A stretch of 64,000 nucleotides of DNA from Hahella sp. CCB-MM4 (GTDB taxonomy: Bacteria; Pseudomonadota; Gammaproteobacteria; Pseudomonadales; Oleiphilaceae), in assembly GCF_002260525.1 (NCBI RefSeq), contig NZ_MRYI01000005.1, forward strand, positions 1 to 64,000, in the 5' to 3' direction. Positions 49,988 through 57,691 of the stretch are shown here, piece after piece. The position numbers and the translations under genes are program-made. The notes beneath the pieces are model-generated. The model saw only the letters and a list, made by a program, of their open reading frames with translations, searched no databases and had not been told where the DNA came from. Numbering within the stretch: position 1 is the first letter of the stretch; every line of letters starts with the position of its first letter.

Positions 49988-50530
49988 ATGTTTCGTGTTA
50001 CCTCATTGATTGGCTTGCTGCTGATCAGCCAGGCTGCTTTTTCCTCTATGGTCGATTATCCCGATGGGCATCCTCTGGTTCCACCTTATGAAGGATCGAC
50101 TGCCTGGTGGACCGAGTCCTATGAATTTTTTGAAGCTAAATTTCCAATGGCGGCAGTTCCCATGGACTTTACCAAGGGAGAATATCTTGCCGTCTCTGGA
50201 AGTGCTTACGCCTATGAGTATAGTACGCCGGAAGGTTCAAGCATGGCGTCGGTAACTGAAAGCTATAAACAGGCATTGGAAGATGCCGGTATGGAGTTAC
50301 TGTTTTCCTGCTCGGGTTCTGACTGTGGACCCGGATTGAGCAAGTTATTCTCCGAAACCAATAAAACCAGTGGTATACCTCATGAATATTCGGGCAACGA
50401 CCCTGTATGGTTGTATCGTTTAAGCAGGGATACGGGTAATGTCTATGTGTTTTTGCACTTTGAAACAGGAAAGCAAGGTCCGAAGATCTATCAGACAGTA
50501 CTCGAAGAAGGTGACAAACCGATAAGGTAA
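49988..50530 (+). pseudogene. Truncated DUF4892-type protein lacking its OmpA domain
   Basis: A 180-residue secreted protein: signal peptide (MFRVTSLIGLLLISQAAFS) and a DUF4892-like domain (YAYEYSTPEGSSMASVTESY, FSCSGSDCGPG). It is highly similar to the N-terminal half of the protein at 50903, but stops at the point where the linker to the OmpA domain begins; remnants of the linker (VDPEYLAN) lie just beyond the stop in another frame. It could be a decayed copy or a functional short periplasmic version. AGGA lies 7 bases before ATG. Confidence 0.7.
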
Positions 50531-50626
50531 AAGTTGATCCTGAGTATCTGGCAAACAGATTACCGACCAGGACCGGCTCATCCTCAACAGACGGGTTTTA
50601 TCACTATTAAAACCCTGATCAATACC

Positions 50627-50653
50627 AAAAGGGGCAGTTCATTCTGCCCTTTT
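50627..50653 (+). terminator. Terminator after the truncated DUF4892-type copy
   Basis: AAAAGGGGCAG, loop TTCATT, CTGCCCTTTT followed by CTTTT. An intrinsic terminator for the plus-strand gene, with one bulged base. Confidence 0.6.
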
Positions 50654-50708
50654 CTTTTCAGATTTGGCGTTTCATCGAATCCAAAGCCTAATAGTGTCAA
50701 AGCATTCA

Positions 50709-51460
50709 GGGCTAACGCATAGGTCGGCCTCTACATGGGGTTGTGATAAACCTGAGCACATCACAGATCCAAAGATTGGTCTATTAAGGCCTTGGCAATG
50801 ATCAAGATATTTTGCCAGCATAGGCACAACTGTTTGTGATGGAAGGCGAGCCCATCGGTGGCTCTTTCCATCAGTTATCAATATTGTTTTCAGGAATGGA
50901 CTATGTTTCGTATCACTGCATTGATTGCCTTATTGTTGGCCAGCCAGGCGGCTTTCTCTCAGGTTGATTATTCCAAGGCGCATCCTCTTATCTCGCCTTA
51001 TCAGGGGTCGAGTGTGTGGAAATTTGAGAGCTCGGATTTTACCAACGCCGAATTCCCTCTGGCGGAGGTTCCTGGGGATCTTGCGAAGGGGAAATACCTC
51101 GCGGTTTCCGGTGTGTCGTACTCCTATCAATACGATACTCCGGAAGGCACTTCCATGATCGTTCTCACGGAAAACTATAAGCAGGCATTGGAAGATGCCG
51201 GTATGGAGTTACTGTTTTCCTGTTCCGGCCCGGACTGTGGCCCTGGAATGAATGCGTTATTCTCAGAGACCAAGAAAACCGGTGATATCTGGCATCAATA
51301 CAACGGTAACGACCCCGTGTGGTTGTATCGCTTAACCAGAGACTCGGGGAATGCCTATGTGTTTCTCTACTTTGAGACAGGGTTGTACAGCCCAAGAGTC
51401 TACCAGACCGTTGTCGAAGAAAAGGCGATGGAGACCGGCAAAGTGAAAGTGGATCCGGAC
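50709..51460 (+). repeat. Tandem duplication unit 2
   Basis: Second unit of the duplication described at 49796-50545, with the intact gene continuing into the OmpA domain. Confidence 0.75.
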
Positions 51461-51838
51461 TATCTGGCGAAGCAGATTACAAACCAGGGCCGGGTGATTC
51501 TGAAAGGGTTATACTTCGACACGGACAGCGCCACATTGAAGCCGACGTCTAACGAAACGCTCTCCAGTGTTGCCGGTTATCTGAAGGCTCATGCGGACAT
51601 GTCCTTTTACGTTGTCGGTCATACTGATGATACCGGGTCTGAGCAACACAACCTGGATTTATCCACCGCCAGAGCCGAGTCGGTTGCCAATGCGCTGATC
51701 AAAGACTTTGGGATTGCCAAGGACCGTCTCAAGCCAAGAGGGGCAGGTCCCTGGGTTCCCCAGGCCAGGACCGGTACTTCCCAGACCAAGGAAATCAACC
51801 GCCGGGTTGAATTAGTGTTATCACTTCCCAAGTCCTGA
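50903..51838 (+). CDS. DUF4892-OmpA family outer-membrane/peptidoglycan-binding protein
   Basis: A 311-residue exported protein. Signal peptide (MFRITALIALLLASQAAFS), DUF4892-type domain (about 20-185; GDLAKGKYLAVSG, SYQYDTPEGTSM, LLFSCSGPDCGPG), and a C-terminal OmpA domain (about 205-310; LYFDTDSATLKP, GHTDDTGSEQHNLDLSTAR, NRRVEL) with the Asp and Arg that bind diaminopimelate of peptidoglycan. The start is the ATG at 50903 with AGGA upstream; the frame extends back to 50858. Likely an envelope-stability protein. It is the intact copy of a tandem pair. Confidence 0.85.
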   Translation: MFRITALIALLLASQAAFSQVDYSKAHPLISPYQGSSVWKFESSDFTNAEFPLAEVPGDLAKGKYLAVSGVSYSYQYDTPEGTSMIVLTENYKQALEDAGMELLFSCSGPDCGPGMNALFSETKKTGDIWHQYNGNDPVWLYRLTRDSGNAYVFLYFETGLYSPRVYQTVVEEKAMETGKVKVDPDYLAKQITNQGRVILKGLYFDTDSATLKPTSNETLSSVAGYLKAHADMSFYVVGHTDDTGSEQHNLDLSTARAESVANALIKDFGIAKDRLKPRGAGPWVPQARTGTSQTKEINRRVELVLSLPKS

Positions 51839-51850
51839 TAGATTTCTATA

Positions 51851-51870
51851 GGGGCAGCTTGTTCTGCCCC
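51851..51870. terminator. Hairpin between convergent OmpA and TPR genes
   Basis: GGGGCAG, loop CTTGTT, CTGCCCC: perfect 7-base-pair stem between convergent genes. No T run, so termination is probable but not textbook. Confidence 0.5.
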
Positions 51871-51886
51871 TGTCGTGACCTCTCAC

Positions 51887-54190
51887 CTAAAGGTTATATT
51901 TTTCTTCTGCCTGTGCATGTAGTTTCAGCAGTTCGCTATCTCCTGCTTCCTCAGCAAGAGAAGGCCAGATTAATGGGTGTTCGAATTTTGCGATAAGCGT
52001 TTTCAGTATATTATTAACGCTTGCCAGATCCGTAGATTCGGGCACAGCCATGTATGCATAAAGCCCTTTTATGGCATTCTCACTGCCGTCTACTAAAACC
52101 TCATAATCATCAGAGCTTCTTACCTGTACAAATACATCAAGAGCATCCAACTCTTTGAAAATTCTCTTTAGTGCTTCCTCTCCAGGATGTACTCCATCAA
52201 GGTCAAAGTATTCGTACTTTGGCTTCCTGATTTCCTGAAATACATCGTACAGATAGGTGTAGTAGCCTTCCCTGTCCATCGGGTATCCCTCTTCATCCTC
52301 CTGGTCCAGTTGATTACGCGGGACAGGATCGAATACGACTTCAACACCATATCTTTGCTCTTCACCTAATCGGTACAAGCTGATGACTTTCGCTGTTACA
52401 GGGCCTGTACGAACTGCAGTATAGTCTTGGTATTCACCATTATCGTTCTGAAATCTCAGTCGAAGATGGCCACCTTCACAGTATATTGGTCCTTCATCCA
52501 CAGGCAGTTCGATGCCCAGAACACGAGCGGATTCATGGACCGTGGGCCAATTCTCCGAGATCGTTGCTGGAACCATTCTATCCCAGTGAAAATCCGTTTC
52601 TTCAGGATATTGCTCTATCAGAGATGTCCAATGAGAGACCGCACGATCATAGTAGCCGAGCTTTTGTTCTGACTGAGCAGCCTGGATCGTAGCGTTTCTT
52701 GACTGTGGCCTCCGCTCAATAACCTTGCATAGATACTCGTAGGAAAGCTTGAGGTCTGTTGATCTATAGTAACGGGAGAACAGCCAACATATATTGCAAT
52801 AGACCTCCTCACTTACAGACTCAGGAGTGACCTCCTGGAAGGTCTTTAAGAAGGTCTCACCTTCTCCCTGATCAATTAATATATGTCCATAGACCAATAC
52901 GATGCGGGGCCGATCCAAGCTGAAACTTTTTCTAAGGAGTTCGAGTGCTTCCTGTGCACATCCAATGGAATCAAGTATTTCAACCAAACGGACCAGTATT
53001 CGATCATCATCCGGCCATTGCCGTAATGCCGAATATGCCTGAACTAGCGCTTCATCACTGGAACGGAATTGCAGTTCAAGAAATTCTTCAGGCGTTGCCT
53101 GCTGACAGACACTCTCTTGATGATTAATTTCCCCGATTCTCTTTCTGATATCGGCCAGTTTTTCCGATACACCTAAATCCTTATTAAGCTGGCCCCTTAC
53201 ACTTTCCGCTCTATTAGCGCAAATCTCTGCAACAATCACAGCACCACGTTCAAGGGCGAGTTCCGCCTGGTAAAGAGCTACGTTAATCGCAGATCGGTAT
53301 GTACCATTTTTCAGGAACAGCGATGCAATCAGATGAAATCGATGATCCAGTTCCTCAGTATTCTGAATGATTCCATTCTTTATTTTCAGCTTCTGTAATT
53401 TTAACCACACATCGAATAGATACGGAGATTCGAGTACGTCCTCGAATGATACCTGTATTGCGTCAGCTTCCTCCCATTGAGCAAGATGACCGAGACACAG
53501 CGCGTGATACAGAAACTTCCTTTTCCGATCAATGTGATCGCTGGTATGGTTAGTCGCCTCACGAGCCAGGATTTCAGCTTGTTCGTACTCCCCCTTTTCG
53601 AGATGAACAAATACCTCAAGGTAAGAAAGCTTTGTTTTGTTCAGCGAGACTCCTCTCTTAAGCAGCTCTGATCTCACAATATCAATTTCACGGAGAGCCT
53701 GATCCAAGTCACCTTTATCAATCAAAGCGTCGATGTACTCAGAATAAATACAGGTATAACAGGGCCAACTCGAGTCAATTTGAGACAGTGTTTCCAGGGA
53801 CACCTCGATGCGTTCTTCAGCATAACCGGGGCCATCAGTATTTTGATAACAAACAGCAAGATCCTGAACCGTACAAATCCTTTGGGGGCAGTCTTTATTA
53901 TCCTGCCGGTGAGAAAACTCCAGCAAATCCACCGCTTCTGAAAGTAACCCTTTAGTGTTCTTTCTGATAATCACCTGATTTTGCAAATACCAGTGACGGA
54001 AAAATATTTCCAGCCATGGATAGTTATACTGACGCGCTAAGGCTAATGCCTCCGGATAGACCAGCTTTAATTTTTCGAAGTCGTTATTTGCCGCATAATG
54101 CGGAACTTGTTCTACGAGGGTAGCTAAACGGCTATTCCCACTTTCATGAAGTTCATCTTCCAGATCATAAACCCATTGCCATATATTCAT
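51887..54190 (-). CDS. Large TPR-like protein coupled to an Hsp90-like ATPase
   Basis: A 767-residue soluble protein. Residues about 1-520 are an alpha-solenoid of degenerate TPR-like repeats (ALIDKGDLDQALREIDIV, EYEQAEILAREAT, QSEQKLGYYDRAVSHWTSLI). The last 240 residues form a distinct alpha/beta domain (YCEGGHLRLRFQNDNGEYQD, YGVEVVFDPVPR, VFVQVRSSDDYEVLVD). No signal peptide. The start codon overlaps the stop of the Hsp90-like gene (ATGA), so both proteins are made together and probably form a complex, like TPR co-chaperones with Hsp90. The usual MEEVD tail is absent from the partner, so the contact must differ. Confidence 0.75.
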   Translation of the reverse strand: MNIWQWVYDLEDELHESGNSRLATLVEQVPHYAANNDFEKLKLVYPEALALARQYNYPWLEIFFRHWYLQNQVIIRKNTKGLLSEAVDLLEFSHRQDNKDCPQRICTVQDLAVCYQNTDGPGYAEERIEVSLETLSQIDSSWPCYTCIYSEYIDALIDKGDLDQALREIDIVRSELLKRGVSLNKTKLSYLEVFVHLEKGEYEQAEILAREATNHTSDHIDRKRKFLYHALCLGHLAQWEEADAIQVSFEDVLESPYLFDVWLKLQKLKIKNGIIQNTEELDHRFHLIASLFLKNGTYRSAINVALYQAELALERGAVIVAEICANRAESVRGQLNKDLGVSEKLADIRKRIGEINHQESVCQQATPEEFLELQFRSSDEALVQAYSALRQWPDDDRILVRLVEILDSIGCAQEALELLRKSFSLDRPRIVLVYGHILIDQGEGETFLKTFQEVTPESVSEEVYCNICWLFSRYYRSTDLKLSYEYLCKVIERRPQSRNATIQAAQSEQKLGYYDRAVSHWTSLIEQYPEETDFHWDRMVPATISENWPTVHESARVLGIELPVDEGPIYCEGGHLRLRFQNDNGEYQDYTAVRTGPVTAKVISLYRLGEEQRYGVEVVFDPVPRNQLDQEDEEGYPMDREGYYTYLYDVFQEIRKPKYEYFDLDGVHPGEEALKRIFKELDALDVFVQVRSSDDYEVLVDGSENAIKGLYAYMAVPESTDLASVNNILKTLIAKFEHPLIWPSLAEEAGDSELLKLHAQAEEKYNL

Positions 54191-56013
54191 AGCGCATCCT
54201 TTTCTGTCAGAGCGATCAGTGAATCACTGAATTTTTGAAGCTTATCTGAAAATACGGACTCTTCTGAGTCCGTCTGGTGTGACAAGGATTCCATATAAGA
54301 CCTGATGGTATTTGAGAAATGCTCACTCAGACTCTCACCCATTTCAATTAATCTGGATATCAACGGTGAATCCATATTGATGTAGACCCGGCGCTCAATA
54401 TCCTGGCTTATATTCTGGGTATGTAACCGCGCAAGACTGAGGGCCGCACGACCAATTCTTTTATCGGCATCATCTTTTTCCACCCGTTTTTTTAACAGAG
54501 TTTCCTGATCATCAATAATGACCATAGGGATAAACGCCGGAGAGAATTTAGTGCAAATCAGCTTTTCGTTATTCCCTTCGAACAACCTGGCAAGCTTGGC
54601 ATGATGATCGCTATTTACCGAGATTTCCTGGAAGAGATCATTTTTGTTATTGCCGATTCCAATAATATGTACTTTGACATTATTCCGTTCGCCGAATTTT
54701 TGGCAAAACCCCAGGGCTGCAAACAAGTATCCCAATACCAGTGGTTTGAGCTGTGCTCTAAACAGGATTTCTTCATGGCTGTTTTTATCTTCATTACGAA
54801 CATATAACCCCCCCCCACTCTGTTTCAAGTATGCCGGAAGCGTCATATCCCCCATGGAGGTCGGCACTTTCAGGTCATTGTGTATGACCTCAAAAAGCGA
54901 ATCATCGCTTACTCCTGCCCCCAGCAAAGCCTGATTATGACGTGACAGTACCCTCCGCCAATTGGCAGATTCATTTTTCGCAATGTCACACAGCCCATTG
55001 ATGAGAATATCTTTGAGGTATTCCTGAACCAGGAAATAATGATCATTCTTCTGTATGTCTTCCCTGCTTGCTGTCGGCACCAATTGTTCCGACTCCAGCA
55101 CACAACCGATGAATCCCGCCCATCTTGGCAATAAATCACGGCATTCATTACTTATAAACATCCCTCGGATAAATATAGAGACATTGCGGAAATCACTCGT
55201 AGAATATCCACTTCCTCCTTGTACCCAGATAAGACCTTTAAGGTCGTATTGGTTATTTTCGGGAATTGGAAAGGTACACAGGGGTTCAAACGAGTCCTCA
55301 AAAATATTGGCAAACTCAAGCTGCTTTTTCTTTTGCTGCAACTGAGAAGCCGACTCGTCCAGCAACCAGGGGGCAAGTACATTATTAACGGGAGTTTCCG
55401 AGCCATTTACTAAAATCGGTATAGGTAACAGGCAGCAATAACGCTGAATCAGTGAAAATATGGCCGGATGTTCACTCAGCTCGGCAAAATCCTGCTTCAA
55501 TGTCAGCAGAACTTTCGTTCCAACATTGCTGGAATTAACGTCAGCTGCACTCTGAGCTTCCTGCAACACAAACCGTTTTCCTCCAGAACTGGAAAAGTGC
55601 CAGGTTTTATCGGGGGTTTGATATGACGTTGTCCATGCCTCGACCCTATCAGCAACCACGTAGGCAGAGAGAAAGCCCAGCCCGAAATAGCCAACCATCT
55701 CGTCTGTGTTACTGCGTTGGCGTAGAAGCCGTGTATAACCGGCACCGATGGTTGCCAGATAACTTTTGACTTCCTCGTAGGTCAGGCCAGAGCCATTGTC
55801 CTCGATGATAAGCGTTTTGGTATTGGAATCTGTTGAAATCCGGATTCTGAAATCCTGAATGTCATCAGCTTCAAGCTTACGCCTGATACAAGCGTCATGG
55901 GCATTCTGTATCAGTTCCCGAACAGCGACAAAGGGAGTTGAATATAGATTTTTACCTAATACATCCAGTAGTCCATCAAGATCTACCTGGGTTTGGTGTA
56001 GTTCACTTACCAT
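54187..56013 (-). CDS. Hsp90/HtpG-like GHKL ATPase
   Basis: A 608-residue protein. The N-terminal GHKL ATPase domain shows FVAVRELIQNAHDAC (Mg-binding Glu-Asn), IEDNGSGLT (DxGxG), GYFGLGFLSAYVV (ATP lid, GxxGxG) and GTKVLLTLK. A middle domain follows (FIRGMFISNECRDLLPRWAG, TASRED), as in HtpG. The C-terminal part is diverged and ends in LTEKDAL. Shorter than E. coli HtpG (624). It is a chaperone-type ATPase, but the coupled TPR gene and accessory surroundings argue against being the housekeeping HtpG. Weak ribosome site at ATG 56013. Confidence 0.8.
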   Translation of the reverse strand: MVSELHQTQVDLDGLLDVLGKNLYSTPFVAVRELIQNAHDACIRRKLEADDIQDFRIRISTDSNTKTLIIEDNGSGLTYEEVKSYLATIGAGYTRLLRQRSNTDEMVGYFGLGFLSAYVVADRVEAWTTSYQTPDKTWHFSSSGGKRFVLQEAQSAADVNSSNVGTKVLLTLKQDFAELSEHPAIFSLIQRYCCLLPIPILVNGSETPVNNVLAPWLLDESASQLQQKKKQLEFANIFEDSFEPLCTFPIPENNQYDLKGLIWVQGGSGYSTSDFRNVSIFIRGMFISNECRDLLPRWAGFIGCVLESEQLVPTASREDIQKNDHYFLVQEYLKDILINGLCDIAKNESANWRRVLSRHNQALLGAGVSDDSLFEVIHNDLKVPTSMGDMTLPAYLKQSGGGLYVRNEDKNSHEEILFRAQLKPLVLGYLFAALGFCQKFGERNNVKVHIIGIGNNKNDLFQEISVNSDHHAKLARLFEGNNEKLICTKFSPAFIPMVIIDDQETLLKKRVEKDDADKRIGRAALSLARLHTQNISQDIERRVYINMDSPLISRLIEMGESLSEHFSNTIRSYMESLSHQTDSEESVFSDKLQKFSDSLIALTEKDAL

Positions 56014-56093
56014 GTTGATACATCATTACTGCATGAAAAGAAATTAAGTAAAGCACAATTTCAGCGCTGGACTTTAAAATACAGGAATATCTT

Positions 56094-56109
56094 GGGCATG
56101 CCTATGCCC
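56094..56109. promoter_or_regulatory. Small palindrome upstream of the Hsp90-like gene
   Basis: GGGCAT, loop GCCT, ATGCCC lies 80 bases upstream of the Hsp90-like start. It could be an operator; nothing else supports this. Confidence 0.25.
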
Positions 56110-56272
56110 TTCAAACCAGCGGCCTCTTCTCTACATTTTACAATCGTTTAAAAACGAAATTGTTCACATCATGTACTATGCCCACTCGAAATTCAGAGCG
56201 ATGTGGGCCGACTGATGCCCAGCTGTCATCCTCTGAATCCTAAATCATTCACTAAACAGGATTTATGGCAGT

Positions 56273-56914
56273 ATGAAATCCATTATTGCGAGCACATTTC
56301 TGGCGCTTTCTCTGGCTTCCACCGCTCAGGCTAATTTGATTGTTAATGGTGATTTTGAAGAGCCTCAGTTGAGCGGTCACAGCTGGAAAGTGTTCGACAA
56401 TATTCCTGGTTGGGAAACCACAATGGGTAACAGTATTGAAATCCAGCGCAACACGATTGTGAATGCACAGTCCGGCGATCAGTATGTGGAGCTGGATTCA
56501 TACGGGAATAGTGCCATGACCCAGAGTCTTCATCTTGAAGCGGGCACTGACTATCTGCTGAGCTTTTATTACATTCCACGTACCAACCGCGGCAATAACG
56601 ACAATGGCATCGGGGTTTTCTGGGACATTTTTGACGGCAATTTCGATATGTTCGACCCGGAGAACGAGGTGATCAGCATCGAAAACCAGACTCGCAAAGA
56701 GATGCCGGAGTGGATGAAGTTCAGTGCGGTGCTGCATGCCACCAGTAGTGAAATGGCATTATCGTTTGCTGCTCTTGGAGCCAGTAATTCCTACGGGGGC
56801 TTTATCGATAATGTCAGCCTGGAAGCGGTTCCTGAACCCGCTGCCGTTGCGATTTTCGGATTGGGTCTGGCAGCGATTGCCGGTCATCGCAAACTCACAC
56901 GCAGCAACGCTTAA
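56273..56914 (+). CDS. PEP-CTERM sorted exported protein
   Basis: A 213-residue exported protein. Signal peptide to about STAQA, a DUF642-like or related jelly-roll domain beginning NLIVNGDFEEPQ, and a C-terminal VPEPAAVAIFGLGLAAIAG followed by HRKLTR, a typical PEP-CTERM signal (VPEP, hydrophobic helix, basic end). Such proteins are cut and sorted by exosortase and often form exopolysaccharide-associated matrix. No exosortase gene is in the window. Confidence 0.85.
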   Translation: MKSIIASTFLALSLASTAQANLIVNGDFEEPQLSGHSWKVFDNIPGWETTMGNSIEIQRNTIVNAQSGDQYVELDSYGNSAMTQSLHLEAGTDYLLSFYYIPRTNRGNNDNGIGVFWDIFDGNFDMFDPENEVISIENQTRKEMPEWMKFSAVLHATSSEMALSFAALGASNSYGGFIDNVSLEAVPEPAAVAIFGLGLAAIAGHRKLTRSNA

Positions 56915-56959
56915 TTTCCTCTTGAATGTTAATCAATTTGATTTCACATTAAGATTTCA

Positions 56960-56982
56960 GGGCTCGCAAGAGCCCTTTTTTT
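56960..56982 (+). terminator. Intrinsic terminator after the PEP-CTERM gene
   Basis: GGGCTC, tetraloop GCAA, GAGCCC, then seven T residues. Textbook intrinsic terminator on the plus strand. Confidence 0.9.
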
Positions 56983-57021
56983 GGTCTGCATTTATTCTTG
57001 GCCGATCATTGCCAGGCATCC

Positions 57022-57522
57022 CTAGTTAACGAACGTATTCACTTCTACCGGGGCACGTATCGTTTGCAGTACCACACAGTACCTTTCCGTCAGCTCTATC
57101 AATTTGTTGATATCGTCCGCGGATGCGGGGCTGTCGAGGGTGATGTAAAGGCGTACCTCCTGGAATCCCACTTTCGCCTCTTTCGAGACCCCAAGTGTAC
57201 CGCGAAAATCGAGATCCCCTTCCGCGTGGAGCTTCCCTGAATTAACGGGAATTCCCAGAGCTGTGGCGACTGCCGACAGAGTAACACCGGCACAGGCCAC
57301 CAGTGCCTGTAATAACATATCCCCTGAACAGGCCTGCATGCCGGTACCGCCGGTGGCAGGATGAAGGCCCGCTTCCACAAGGGCTTTTCCGGTTTGGACA
57401 TTACAGGAGACACCCTCACCCAGCTCACTTTCGGCTTTGAGAGTGATCACCGCAGACTGTGGGTCAGCTTTGTACTTTTCCTTGAGCGGTGATTGCAGTG
57501 CACGAAGGTCTTCAGCTTTCAC
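57022..57522 (-). CDS. OsmC-family peroxiredoxin-like protein
   Basis: A 166-residue OsmC-fold protein. The two redox cysteines are in QACSGDMLLQALVACAG (CSG...AC region) and TERYCVVLQT, the usual positions. OsmC proteins reduce organic hydroperoxides. The frame starts at 57567, but AAGGAGG five bases before the GTG at 57522 (followed by KAEDLRALQSPLKEKY) marks the likely start. Monocistronic, convergent with the PEP-CTERM gene. Confidence 0.85.
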   Translation of the reverse strand: MKAEDLRALQSPLKEKYKADPQSAVITLKAESELGEGVSCNVQTGKALVEAGLHPATGGTGMQACSGDMLLQALVACAGVTLSAVATALGIPVNSGKLHAEGDLDFRGTLGVSKEAKVGFQEVRLYITLDSPASADDINKLIELTERYCVVLQTIRAPVEVNTFVN

Positions 57523-57691
57523 ATCCCCCTCCTTCAGTTTATTTTTTGGCCGATCGGTTATCGTCACAGGTCGATTAGCTTCAGGCCAAGTTGATTATCG
57601 TCAAGCCAGATCGATATTAGAAATTATAGTTAAAGTCTTAGGCGCGATAGGGAAGAAAAGCTTTATGCATCCGGTTTTGGGAGAGTTCAGG

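Larger units (their letters stand above)
49796..50545 (+). repeat. Tandem duplication unit 1 (promoter side plus DUF4892-type gene)
   Basis: This stretch is collinear with 50709-51460: the palindrome, GTGATAAAC-TGAGCAC-TCACAGATCCA, the leader up to TTTTCAGGA-TG, and the coding region are all recognisable in both. Unit 1 breaks down shortly after the position aligned with KVKVDPDYLA in unit 2. Confidence 0.75.

Noticed and set aside
44000-50000. Integron cassette array (many small genes in mixed order)
   Set aside because: No attC-type RYYYAAC...GTTRRRY pairs around the genes and no integrase; the recurring palindrome lacks these core sites.
49740-50009. 89-codon frame upstream of the truncated DUF4892-type gene
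   Set aside because: It spans duplicated promoter-side DNA, and the matching region in the second copy contains stops in that frame.
54187-56013. Calling this gene htpG outright
   Set aside because: Hsp90 motifs are present, but the diverged C-terminal part and coupling to a TPR gene make orthology to housekeeping HtpG uncertain.
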